Below, piece after piece: positions 45,901 to 53,993 of a DNA stretch of 64,000 nt. The notes under the pieces were generated by a model. That model made no database searches. It saw nothing but the letters and a program-made list of their open reading frames with translations, and had not been told where the DNA came from. The position numbers and the translations under genes are program-made. Numbering within the stretch: the stretch's first letter is position 1; each line of letters opens with the position of its first letter. Origin of the DNA: Natroniella sp046097105 (lineage in GTDB: Bacteria > Bacillota > Halanaerobiia > Halobacteroidales > Halobacteroidaceae); contig NZ_CP175562.1 of the NCBI RefSeq assembly GCF_046097105.1, positions 682,001-746,000 on the forward strand, given 5' to 3'.

Positions 45901-46128
45901 ATGTCATGTTTTCAAAAAAATGAAAGTACAAAGGTTATTATTTGGTTTTTAACTAATTTATATCAAAGTATTTATGGTCATTTTTCACATATACAAATAG
46001 ATGAGTTAGACTTAAAAGAGGCTAGGTGGCTTGCTGAAACTATATTGCAGTATGATAATGTTGAACATGATTGGCAAGTAAATAATATTAATGATATTAT
46101 GGTAAATAACCATAATATATCAAATTAA
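42931..46128 (+). CDS. NB-ARC/TPR (NLR-like STAND) receptor
   Basis: This is a 1065-residue protein. Residues 4-22 hold the motif shared with the preceding effector-like protein. An NB-ARC-type NTPase follows: P-loop GEPGIGKT (81-88), Walker B LFLLDD (about 152-157), FIFASR sensor strand (178-183) and GNPL (231-234), then a winged-helix-like part. From about 350 to 800 are TPR-type repeats (for example NLGNVYRDEDDYNNAEKYYKEG). The C-terminal ~250 residues are unassigned. Such receptors bind a trigger with the TPRs, oligomerise and seed amyloid in the effector. Confidence 0.88.
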   Translation: MDCIKEQSAERDINNVNGTQIIIENVNLNENVKDKINKVESINYLNLLQNSFKNKKIVFRKSILEEIFNFINKEKYLVIYGEPGIGKTCILNQVSKKCESIYISLKEKSTLEVLQYLINKILLDKGDIGIKIKSEDEAFSRFEVLLQSTNKLFLLDDCEQNIRLINKLLAREGFENKFIFASRNKNIKSNSSISKYEIKPFSKGEVKKFLQVNNIEVNSIKVLELLEASKGNPLYLFFFSKYQIYPLPNGLEDYQEALWLSLNEIQRNILIIISIPLFPIEFEVLYKAISEVGQKELSPLKVSSEVDEISTLIKISDGFYELFHPVFDEFINDLLIDKGLMTYYKTKLGNIFLDREDYIEAINLLLDLEDEKIKPYLFSILPLLEQWGLWEFGIKVLNKSINLYNDDFTKGYSYYHLSNFYRLSNNKSKAESSTELAIKYANRTQDNNLLISAKMWKAMDLAYDLNEKEALLIVNEIEDSMSDSDDEIKAMLLANLSNIYIKLMKFEKGAKVAKQSYIISESLGDYKGLKVSLTNLTSCLVELYKLDLAIEYANILLDLAKNNNEIILEAVVLNTLTLCYRRKGITDEAKKACNRAIEICNKFKQKDRLAMNLINLGNVYRDEDDYNNAEKYYKEGYLFAKEIGFIKIEGQALELLANIYIAKEDYEKATSFAEEAIEKNIEIGNNYRVAESFIEKAKVKKLVALDKDSALAYENASKYYQKGGFWDKALSSLAESCRLWDSLKQKGKVNKIIDKLFIIAKNTGNYEGLVNLIQGFTNTLTHQDICCKIREIITLVVFDEKSNIVLSFLEFISYCKENGSQLCINTYRDINKLLIENLKEREQIANLLAISIEQSNYLINEDLLALYIDKLQEKLENFYYRKTIDDMVIFTFSLTNKVMFQIKAFSNLIEVKLALFLMLIIIFNQELFFSKIDKLREANYTISIINEEEVREHVQDISESYFEQGIPVVFLGRNDFDIFQPIIISNNYESMSCFQKNESTKVIIWFLTNLYQSIYGHFSHIQIDELDLKEARWLAETILQYDNVEHDWQVNNINDIMVNNHNISN

Positions 46129-46272
46129 ACATCAATCATTTTTTACATTGAGAAAAAATAATTTTTAAGTTCTGTATAATATGCAGGACTTATTTGTTAT
46201 TTATAAAGATAACAAAACTATAGAAAATATTCCATAGTGATAATAATATGTTTTTATCTATTCTAGGACTTC

Positions 46273-46403
46273 AGATAACAGCAGATTCACAACATCCCAG
46301 TCGATGAGTATATATGAAGGCTGGGATGAATTACATAATTTTTAGTTTTAATTAGAGGTTAGTAGCATAAATGGGGACGTCGTGAATCTGTGGGACGTTA
46401 TAC
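46273..46403 (+). repeat. attC-like site 8
   Basis: R'' AGATAAC (46273-46279) is the exact reverse complement of GTTATCT that starts this cassette at 39156. L'' CAGATTCACAACATC and L' GACGTCGTGAATCTG pair with only two mismatches. R' is GTTATAC (46397-46403). Confidence 0.82.
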
Positions 46404-46407
46404 GCCA

Positions 46408-48574
46408 GTGCGACCAGCCCTTGAAATAACAGGGGTTAAGCTATATCTTAGGCTGTCTAAATTGAGAGATTTTTGGACTACCTATTCTATTTGAGGTAAT
46501 CCTATTTACGGGTGCATCACTGATAACGGTTTTGTGCTAAGCCGTAAAGACAATGTGAAATAGACTGCTAGCCTTAAAGCAGATGATTGCTAGGGTAAAT
46601 ATACTGTTAAGATTAAATTAATTGAACTGCTGAAAGCTTCGTCAAACGTGAATAGTGAAATTAGGCTGATACACTATAACCAAAAGGTGAGAGATGGGGT
46701 CAAGTAAGTTTTCGTATTGCTTGACAAATAGACCAATATCTTCGGAGTAAAGGCAGAATCTAAGACAGTATGAATTGGCTAAGATATAGAACTGGGAAAC
46801 CTCAATGAGTTCCTGATAACATCAGGTAGGTCAAAAGAAAGGGATACAATACTCAGTGGGAATGGGAAAAAGGGAAAAAGCAAAGGCTATCTGGTAATGA
46901 GATAGATAGGGGTTCAAGATTTGCCCTACTCTGAAAGGAGGCAGACTTCCTAGAAGGTAATCTAAGGCAGGAAAGGACTGAAACTTTATGAATATGGCAA
47001 GCCAAATAACTCATTATGAGTGGGCGACCATAGATCAACAAGAAGCAAAACTCAGATGGGAAGAAATAGTCTGGGGGTCTGTGAGAAGGAAGGTTAATAA
47101 ACTTCAATCCCGAATAGCCAGAGCAATAACTGAAGGTAAAGATAATTTAGCTAAAAAGTTAGGGTATCTTTTAACAAAGTCATACTTTGCAAAGTTATTA
47201 TCAGTAAGAAAAGTAACAACGAATAAGGGCAAAAAGACAGCAGGTATAGATAATGAACTGTGGTCAACCTCTGCTAGTAAGTATAAAAATGCTTTAAAGT
47301 TGAGGAAAAAAGGATATAGAGCAAAACCATTAAAGCGAATATATATTCCCAAATCAACTAGGAAGGAAAGACCTCTTGGAATACCTACAATGTTTGATAG
47401 GTCAATGCAGTCAGTTTATGCAATGGCACTAGATCCAATAGCTGAAAGTAAGGCAGATAGGGTATCTTTTGGCTTTAGAAAATACAGGAGTTGTAATGAT
47501 GTTAAAGAGTACTTATTTAAGCTACTGGGAAAGAAAATATCAGGCAAATGGGTCTTAGAAGGAGATATAAGAGGTTGCTTTGATAATATAAGTCACAAAT
47601 GGATTGAAGATAATATACCGATAGATAAACAGGTATTAAGGGAGTTTCTAAAGTCAGGTTTTGTTTATAAGAAAGAACTTTTTTCTACAAAAAAAGGAAC
47701 GCCACAAGGTGGAGTGATCTCTCCTATACTAGCCAATATGACTTTGGATGGCTTGGAAATGTTACTAAAACAAGAGTATTGGACTAACAAATATGGGACA
47801 ATCAATAGAAAATATAACAGAGAGAATAAAATAAATTTAGTAAGGTATGCTGATGATTTTGTGGTTACAGCCACAAATAGAGAGGTATTGTTAGAAGTAA
47901 AAGAACTGATAGCAGGCTTCTTAAAAGAAAGAGGGTTAGAATTATCAAGAGAGAAAACTAAAATCACGCATATCAATGATGGATTTGACTTTTTAGGGTG
48001 GAATTTTAGAAAGTATAAAGGCAAATTGATAATTAAGCCTTCAAAGAAATCCTATAAATCTATCATAAATGAGATAAGAGAAGTAATTAAAAAGCATAAA
48101 ACAATAAAACAAGGTGCATTAATCAAGAAAGTAAATTCAAAGATTATAGGCTGGTGTAATTATCATAGGAGTGCTTGTTCTAAGAAAAGCTTTCAAAGCT
48201 TAGATAGAGATGTTTTCAAAGCCTTGTGGAATTGGGCAAAGAGAAGACATCCTAATAAGCCAAATAAATGGCTAAAGAAAAAGTACTGGCGATCAAATGA
48301 AACTAGTGACTGGATATTCTCAGATGGTGATGTAAAATTGAAGTTTGCAAGTGATATAAAGATAGTAAGGCATAGATTGATTAAGTTTGTTGCTAACCCT
48401 TATCTGCAGGAGTATGATAAATATTATCTTAAAAGAAAATTAAAGCTAAATAGATCTGAGGTTATTGTTTGCTAGTCCGAAGGCTAGTTTAGAGAGCTTG
48501 AGCCGTATGAATTGAAAGGTTCAAGTACGGTTCTGATGGGGGAAAGGAGCTGTAAGGCTCCCGACCTACCAGAC
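46408..48574 (+). mobile_element. Group II intron copy 3 (2167 bp)
   Basis: It has the same ends as copies 1 and 2 and follows exon GTTATACGCCA, 11 bases counted from the G of R'. Few substitutions separate it from copy 1. Confidence 0.92.
46988..48475 (+). CDS. Group II intron reverse transcriptase/maturase, copy 3
   Basis: 495 residues, nearly identical to copies 1 and 2, with changes such as Arg for Gly in KSTRKERPLG and Ser for Pro in KELFSTKKG. The catalytic YADD is intact and there is no endonuclease domain. Confidence 0.95.
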   Translation: MNMASQITHYEWATIDQQEAKLRWEEIVWGSVRRKVNKLQSRIARAITEGKDNLAKKLGYLLTKSYFAKLLSVRKVTTNKGKKTAGIDNELWSTSASKYKNALKLRKKGYRAKPLKRIYIPKSTRKERPLGIPTMFDRSMQSVYAMALDPIAESKADRVSFGFRKYRSCNDVKEYLFKLLGKKISGKWVLEGDIRGCFDNISHKWIEDNIPIDKQVLREFLKSGFVYKKELFSTKKGTPQGGVISPILANMTLDGLEMLLKQEYWTNKYGTINRKYNRENKINLVRYADDFVVTATNREVLLEVKELIAGFLKERGLELSREKTKITHINDGFDFLGWNFRKYKGKLIIKPSKKSYKSIINEIREVIKKHKTIKQGALIKKVNSKIIGWCNYHRSACSKKSFQSLDRDVFKALWNWAKRRHPNKPNKWLKKKYWRSNETSDWIFSDGDVKLKFASDIKIVRHRLIKFVANPYLQEYDKYYLKRKLKLNRSEVIVC

Positions 48575-48658
48575 TTCACTTTTGTATAAGCATTTGTCTT
48601 TTTAGCATATTAGGGTAAAATAGAAAAAGATGACATAGAAACTATGCCACCAAAGTTA

Positions 48659-49255
48659 TTAAGATTTAATAGCTTTTTTTATACATTTGCTGAGAGGTTC
48701 AGTATTAAATACAGATTTTACTGAAGCATTAAAAAGTTCACCTCTATTTATAGAATTCCATTTTAGTTTATAATCACACTTTAAAGCTAAACATCTTATA
48801 AATTCTCGGATGCAACGACCATTACCATCTCTAAAAGGATGAATAATATTTAATTCTGCCATATAATATGAAGTTCTTTCAGCAAATTCGTTAATAGTAG
48901 TTTCTAATAAAAAGTTTTCCTCTTTTAATTCTTTAAATAATTTAATAGCATTAGGAACTATATATTGGGATTTGGCAAAATGAGTATTACCTTTGATTAT
49001 ATCTTCTTCTCTTATTTTACCAGCAAATTCGTATAAATCTTGAAAGATATAATAATGAATTTTTTTTAAATGTTCTAGATCAAAGTCGCCTGGTATAGGT
49101 TCTGCTTGCAACTCTAATAATCGTTGAGCTGAGTATAAAGAGTCTGCTTCTTCTAATAACTCTTTATCTTTAATATTGAGTTTATTTATTAAAACATCTG
49201 TATTCGGATAACAATATTTAGAATTATCAGAGCCGTATTTTGAAGAAGGTGTCAT
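48659..49255 (-). CDS. Fic-family AMP-transferase toxin (VbhT-like class I)
   Basis: This 198-residue protein has the Fic active-site loop HPFRDGNGRCIR (139-150) and the upstream flap LYEFAGKIREEDIIKGNTHFA. Fic enzymes transfer AMP, or another phosphoryl-linked group, to a target hydroxyl. It overlaps the upstream VbhA-like antitoxin gene by 4 bases (ATGA). The pair is on the strand opposite the cassette direction, as toxin-antitoxin cassettes with their own promoter often are in integrons. Confidence 0.92.
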   Translation of the reverse strand: MTPSSKYGSDNSKYCYPNTDVLINKLNIKDKELLEEADSLYSAQRLLELQAEPIPGDFDLEHLKKIHYYIFQDLYEFAGKIREEDIIKGNTHFAKSQYIVPNAIKLFKELKEENFLLETTINEFAERTSYYMAELNIIHPFRDGNGRCIREFIRCLALKCDYKLKWNSINRGELFNASVKSVFNTEPLSKCIKKAIKS

Positions 49256-49443
49256 TGTTTTAACTGCCTACTTTTAATATATTTTGTTATATTTTCTATT
49301 GCTTCTTGACTAGTTATTTGTCCTTTAAGATATTTTTCACCATTTATAATGTTTAACTTGTTTATATTTAGATTTTCAATAGCTAATGTTGCTTTAACAT
49401 TTTCTATCGATTCTTTTATTTCTTTATTAGTCATCGACTTCAT
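49252..49443 (-). CDS. VbhA-like antitoxin of the Fic toxin
   Basis: This 63-residue helical protein starts at ATG 49443, 9 bases after AAAGGA. It holds the Fic inhibition motif [S/T]xxxE[G/N] as T19-LAI-E23-N24, followed by YLKGQITSQEAIENITKYIK, matching the VbhA layout. The Glu should block ATP binding in the adjacent Fic enzyme. The toxin start overlaps its stop. Confidence 0.88.
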   Translation of the reverse strand: MKSMTNKEIKESIENVKATLAIENLNINKLNIINGEKYLKGQITSQEAIENITKYIKSRQLKQ

Positions 49444-49589
49444 ATACACCAATCCTTTCAATTTATTTAATATATAAGCTGTTGCTTAATATTATTATAT
49501 TACTTTTGGGTTAATAAATCAAAATATTATAAAAGAAAAGGTAAGTTGATTTTAAATTAAATAATTTGTTTGAGGATAGGGGGAACTTC

Positions 49590-49721
49590 GGATAACATGA
49601 GCTTAAACGACATCCAGTTGTGGTGCATAAATGAGGCTTGAGACTGACTTATGAAATTAATTAGCATTAAATAAAGTTGCATTTCAATAAGGGGACGTCG
49701 TGAAGCTCAGGAACGTTATCT
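49590..49721 (+). repeat. attC-like site 9
   Basis: R'' is GGATAAC (49590-49596), L'' TGAGCTTAAACGACATCC, L' GGGGACGTCGTGAAGCTCA and R' GTTATCT (49715-49721). R'' does not match this cassette's start (GTTATAC), as in cassette 7. Both cassettes have an intron at their head. Confidence 0.78.
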
Positions 49722-49790
49722 GACATATCATCTTAAACCATTTCAAAACTCTTTTTTTATTTTCAATTATGTATTTTATTAAAATAATTG

Positions 49791-49820
49791 ATTATAATAA
49801 TAACATGTATTATAATAATA
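49791..49820 (+). promoter_or_regulatory. Direct repeats in the Fic promoter region
   Basis: ATTATAATAATA occurs at 49791-49802 and again at 49809-49820, 37 bp before the Fic start codon. Each contains a TATAAT-like -10 box. They may be a repressor site for the C-terminal winged helix of the Fic protein; this is inferred. Confidence 0.4.
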
Positions 49821-49856
49821 GTATGAAATTGAAAATAAAAAGGAGATGATTTTAAT

Positions 49857-50942
49857 ATGAAACCATTTGAACCATTAAGGTTACCAATAGAAGATCAGAT
49901 AAATCGATTAGAGTTTTATGATGAGTTAATTTCTGCTAATACAAGTGTAGGTAAATTTCAGGTGATGTTAAAGAAATCAAAAATAAATGAAGATTTTCTT
50001 ATTACCCCTTTGAGTTTACAAGAAGCACTTCAGTCAACTAAGATTGAGGGTACACAAGTTACATTTGATGAAGTATTAGAATTTGATATTGATAAAAAAG
50101 AAAAAAATGATGATGCTCAAGAAGTATTAAATTACTATGAAGCTTTACAATATGGTAAACAGGCTTTATCTAGATTACCTATTTCAACACGTATGTTTAA
50201 AGAACTTCATCAGATATTATTAAGTGGTGGAGTAAGAGGAGAAAGTAGAGCACCAGGTGAATATCGTTCTATACAAAATTTTATAGGTCCAGAAGGTTGT
50301 ACTATGAAAACAGCAACTTTTGTACCACCAGAGCCACAGTCAGTAGATTTATGTATGTCTAATCTAGAAAAATATATAAATGAACCTAAAGATAGTTTAC
50401 ATCCTTTAGTTAGAATTGCAATTATTCATGCTCAATTTGAAACTATTCACCCATTTTTAGATGGAAATGGTAGGATAGGTCGTATTTTAATTCCGTTATA
50501 TTTATATGATGTTGAGTTAATTGATTCTCCTAATTTATTTATAAGTGAAACGTTGGAAAAAGATAAGCACAAATATTATAGATTACTTAATAGAACAAGA
50601 TTAGAAGATGGTTGGAATGAATGGATAAAGTTTTTCTTAGAAAGTGTAAATAAACAGGCATTGAAGAATATTAATATTGTTGATGAGATTGATAAGCTTT
50701 ATGATAAAGATTTAGAGAAGACAATGAATTTAATTAATAGTACTAATGTAGTAGATTTAATCAAGAGTATGTTCCAAAGACCTATTTTTGATGCAAAGAC
50801 AATAAGTGCATTAGCAGGAATTCCAGATTCTACTTGCAGAAGATATCTGTCTATTTTAGAAGAAGAGAGAATTATATATTCTGATAATAAGGTTAGAAAT
50901 AGAAAGTACTACTATTACAATCTACTTGATTTATTACGTTAA
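49857..50942 (+). CDS. Class II Fic protein with N-terminal inhibitory helix and C-terminal winged helix
   Basis: This 361-residue protein has the inhibition motif S60-TKI-E64-G65 near the N-terminus, so it carries its own antitoxin helix. The catalytic loop is HPFLDGNGRIGR (198-209). The C-terminus (about 295-361) is a winged helix (FDAKTISALAGIPDSTCRRYLSILEEERII), suggesting DNA binding and self-regulation. It is similar in plan to SoFic. It lies about 136 bp into cassette 10, in the cassette direction, after AAAAGGAGATG. Confidence 0.92.
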   Translation: MKPFEPLRLPIEDQINRLEFYDELISANTSVGKFQVMLKKSKINEDFLITPLSLQEALQSTKIEGTQVTFDEVLEFDIDKKEKNDDAQEVLNYYEALQYGKQALSRLPISTRMFKELHQILLSGGVRGESRAPGEYRSIQNFIGPEGCTMKTATFVPPEPQSVDLCMSNLEKYINEPKDSLHPLVRIAIIHAQFETIHPFLDGNGRIGRILIPLYLYDVELIDSPNLFISETLEKDKHKYYRLLNRTRLEDGWNEWIKFFLESVNKQALKNINIVDEIDKLYDKDLEKTMNLINSTNVVDLIKSMFQRPIFDAKTISALAGIPDSTCRRYLSILEEERIIYSDNKVRNRKYYYYNLLDLLR

Positions 50943-50980
50943 ATAAGTTCAAAAGCAGATGATACGTCAGATAACAGCAG

Positions 50981-52607
50981 TTATATTAAATGCTTCGCAT
51001 AGGGAATAAGGAAGGATTTTTTCGGGAACGATATTATGTAGTTTTCTCGAAAAAGTTTTTTCAGGAGTGATATAAAATGGCTGCGATACAAGATATCTTT
51101 ACAAAATATTATAACCAATGCGAAAAAGAGTATGCACTAGCAAATCACGCAAGAAAAGCAGCTTGGAACATAATTAATTGCCGAACAGAAGCAATGGGAG
51201 GACACATTCAAAAATGTCCGGACGGTCATTTTTATAGAGTTTGGTATAATTCCTGTAAGCACAGATCATGTCCTCAATGTACAGGGATGCAAAAGGAAGA
51301 ATGGAAAAGAAAGCAAACAGCTAAGGTTCTAGATACCCACCATCATCATGCAGTTTTTACTATACCTCATGAATTAAATGAGTTGTGGTTGTTGAATCCT
51401 AAGAAGATAACAGGAATATTATTTAAAAGTGTAAAAGAAGCATTATTTAATATGTTATCTAACAAGAAATTCTTAGGAGCAACCCCGGGAATGATAGCTA
51501 CATTACAAACTTGGGGAGAAAATTTAGCCTTTCACCCTCACCTACATTGCCTAATAACAGGTGGTGGAGTTACGAAGGCAGAGAACTGGAAAGAAAGCAA
51601 AGAGAATTATTTATTACCAGTACAAGAATTAATGAAAGTATTTAGAGGCAAGTTTTTAGATGAAATACATAATACAGTTTATAATGGAGAAATGGAGATA
51701 CCATCAAACAAGAACTATTATGAAACCCATGAAATGCTAAGAAAAGAAAGAAAAAAAGATTGGAATGTAAATATAGATCGAGAAGCTGTTTATGGAAATG
51801 GAGTAATAAAATATCTTGGGGATTATATAAAAGGTGGCCCAATATCTAATAGAAGAATAATTTTTTATAATGAAAAAGAAGTTAAGTTTTATTATAAAGA
51901 TAATAAAGATGGTAGGAAGAGAAAGATAATGACTCTTAGAACAGAAGAGTTTATCCGTAGATTTTTATTACATGTACCAAGGCCTCATTTGAAAGTAGTA
52001 AGACATTATGGACTATATGCTAGCTGTAAAAAAGAAGGGTTGAATAGGTGTAGGAAGCTGTTAGGACAAGATGGAGTAAAAGATATAGAAAATTTAAAGT
52101 GGCAAGATTATTGTGAAAGTGAAGGAAAAAATGATAAATCAATCTGCCCTGAATGTGGAAAGAAACTAATCAAAGGTCAAGAATTTAAATCAGGGAGCTT
52201 AGCTCTTTTATTGATTATATTAGGAAAGAAATTAAGTGATGATTTAATCTTAAAAGATAGAGAATTAATAGCATAAGAGAAATAGCTGGGTAACAATTGT
52301 TACTCTAACATTGAGTTTTTTGTAAAAGATTTAAGAAAATTATTAGAAATAGTTAATTTATAGAGTTAAAGAATTATAGTTTAGATTAATTAAAAAATGA
52401 AAAAAGAAAACCATAAGATATATTGGACTGGATAAGAGTTAAAAGAAAATTCCATAGCAACACACAGGAGCTCAGCACTTCATATAACAAGAAGTTTAAC
52501 AACATCTAAGTGCGAAATAAAATGAAGCATGAAAAGAACTTATAAAAGTGTTTAGAGATAAGTTGAGCTAATTTTTTTAATGAGACGTCGTGAAACTCTT
52601 AATATCG
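50981..52607 (+). mobile_element. IS91-like transposase cassette, copy 5, nested in an attC
   Basis: It has the same 1627-bp length and boundaries as copies 1-4 but carries several substitutions, so it is an older or independent insertion. It entered between G and ATT of the host attC (CAG^ATTAAC) with no target duplication. G^(A/T)T is the type of secondary site used by integron integrases. Confidence 0.88.
51077..52276 (+). CDS. IS91-family HUH transposase, copy 5
   Basis: This 399-residue protein has a few changes against copies 1-4 (for example KKEGLNR for KKEELNR, and KLSDDLI for KLSDGLI). Zinc, HUH and YxxxY motifs are intact. Confidence 0.93.
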   Translation: MAAIQDIFTKYYNQCEKEYALANHARKAAWNIINCRTEAMGGHIQKCPDGHFYRVWYNSCKHRSCPQCTGMQKEEWKRKQTAKVLDTHHHHAVFTIPHELNELWLLNPKKITGILFKSVKEALFNMLSNKKFLGATPGMIATLQTWGENLAFHPHLHCLITGGGVTKAENWKESKENYLLPVQELMKVFRGKFLDEIHNTVYNGEMEIPSNKNYYETHEMLRKERKKDWNVNIDREAVYGNGVIKYLGDYIKGGPISNRRIIFYNEKEVKFYYKDNKDGRKRKIMTLRTEEFIRRFLLHVPRPHLKVVRHYGLYASCKKEGLNRCRKLLGQDGVKDIENLKWQDYCESEGKNDKSICPECGKKLIKGQEFKSGSLALLLIILGKKLSDDLILKDRELIA

Positions 52608-52730
52608 ATTAACGACATCCCAGCTATGAGCATGAATTAAGGCTGGGATTACTTATATCAGATTGTATTTTTAACTTGAAGTTAGGAGCATTAATAGGGA
52701 CGTCGTAAACCCTCGGGACGTTATGTGAAA

Positions 52731-53530
52731 GTGCGACCAGCCCTTGAAATAACAGGGGTTAAGCTATATCTTAGGCTGTCTAAGTCTAATGAAAATTAGA
52801 CCTTTGGACTATCTATTCTATTTGAAATAATCCTACTTACGGGTGCATTACTGGTAACGGTTTTGTGCTAAGCCGTAAGGACAATGTGAAATAGACTGTT
52901 AGCCTTAAAACAGATGATTGCTAGGGTAAATATACTGTTAAGATTAAATTAATTGAATTACCGAAAGCTTCGTCAAACGTGAATAGTGAAATTAGGCTGG
53001 TACACTATGACCAAAAGGTGTGAGATGGGGTCAGGTAAGTTGTCGTATTGCTTGACAAATAGACCAATATCTTCGGAGTAAAGGTAAAATCTAAGACAGT
53101 ATGAATTGGCTAAGGTATAAAATTGGGAAAACCCAATGAGTTCCTGATAATATCAGGTAGGTCAAAAGATTGTCGTGATACAATACTTAGTGGGCATAAG
53201 AGATTGGAAAAAGCGAAGGCTATCTTGTAATGAGATAGATAGGGGTTCAAAATTTGCCCCACTCTGAAAGGAGGCAGACTTCCTAAAAGGTGGTTTAAGG
53301 CTGGAAGGAATAAGAACTTTGTGAATGTGGCAAGCCAAATAACTCTTTAGTGAGTGGGCGACCGCAGACAATTAAAGTTAACAGACTCATATTCTGAAAG
53401 GTCAGATAGTATAGAAATATACTATTGCCAATCCGAAGGTTGGTAAGTAACTGCTTGAGCTGTGTGACGGGAAACTGTCACGCACAGTTCTGATGGGGGA
53501 AAGGCGGGGCGACCCGCTTACCTACCAGAT
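52731..53530 (+). mobile_element. ORF-less group II intron, copy 4 (800 bp)
   Basis: The 5' end GTGCGACC and the 3' end CCTACCAGAT match the full-length copies, and it follows exon GTTATGTGAAA at the same distance from R'. Domain V is diverged but pairable (GAGCTGTGTG ... CGCACAGTTC, about 53456-53490). The ORF start survives as GTG-AAT-GTG-GCA and soon meets a stop, then most of the RT gene is missing. Splicing or mobility would need RT from copies 1-3 in trans. Confidence 0.88.
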
Positions 53531-53600
53531 TTTTGCTAAGTGAAATTAAAAATAATTTCAAAAAGAAAAGACCTTGATATTTAGTTTAAATACCAAGGGG

Positions 53601-53993
53601 TTAAATAGAATTAGTATTTTGTTGTAACCATTTTGTAAGCTCTTCTTTTGATATTTCGCTAGATGAAAGAGCGATTATTATTTTATAAGTTTCTTTTTCA
53701 GAAGCAGTTATTTCATAACCATTTTTTTGTAGAAATGTATCCATTGAAACAAGTGCAATACGTTTATTTCCATCTATAAAAGGGTGGTTTTTGCATAGAT
53801 GGAAACCATAAGCTGATGCCATTTTAACTATTGAATTATGCAAATAAGATTCATCAAAAGTTGCCTTTGGTTGTTCAAGGGCTGAATCTAATAATTCTTC
53901 ATCTCTTATGCCTGTACTTCCTCCATAAAGTTGAATAATTTGTTCATGAAAATGTAAAATTATTTGTTTTGGAATAAAAATAATACCTTTCAT
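53601..53993 (-). CDS. doc: Doc-family toxin
   Basis: This 130-residue protein has the motif HPFIDGNKR (70-78), the Doc variant of the Fic loop with K in place of the usual GR. Doc phosphorylates EF-Tu and stops translation. The N-terminal part, VILHF-like helix and GGSTGIRDEELLDSALEQPKA, is typical. It overlaps the antitoxin gene by 4 bases and is on the minus strand, opposite the cassette direction. Confidence 0.93.
   Translation of the reverse strand: MKGIIFIPKQIILHFHEQIIQLYGGSTGIRDEELLDSALEQPKATFDESYLHNSIVKMASAYGFHLCKNHPFIDGNKRIALVSMDTFLQKNGYEITASEKETYKIIIALSSSEISKEELTKWLQQNTNSI

Larger units (their letters stand above)
50969..52726 (+). repeat. attC-like site 10, split by a transposase unit
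   Basis: R'' AGATAAC (50969-50975) exactly matches this cassette's start GTTATCT. The site is broken after CAGCAG at 50980 by a 1627-bp unit and resumes at 52608 with ATTAACGACATCCC. L' is GGGACGTCGTAAACC and R' is GTTATGT (52720-52726). Removing the insert gives a site like number 8. Confidence 0.8.
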
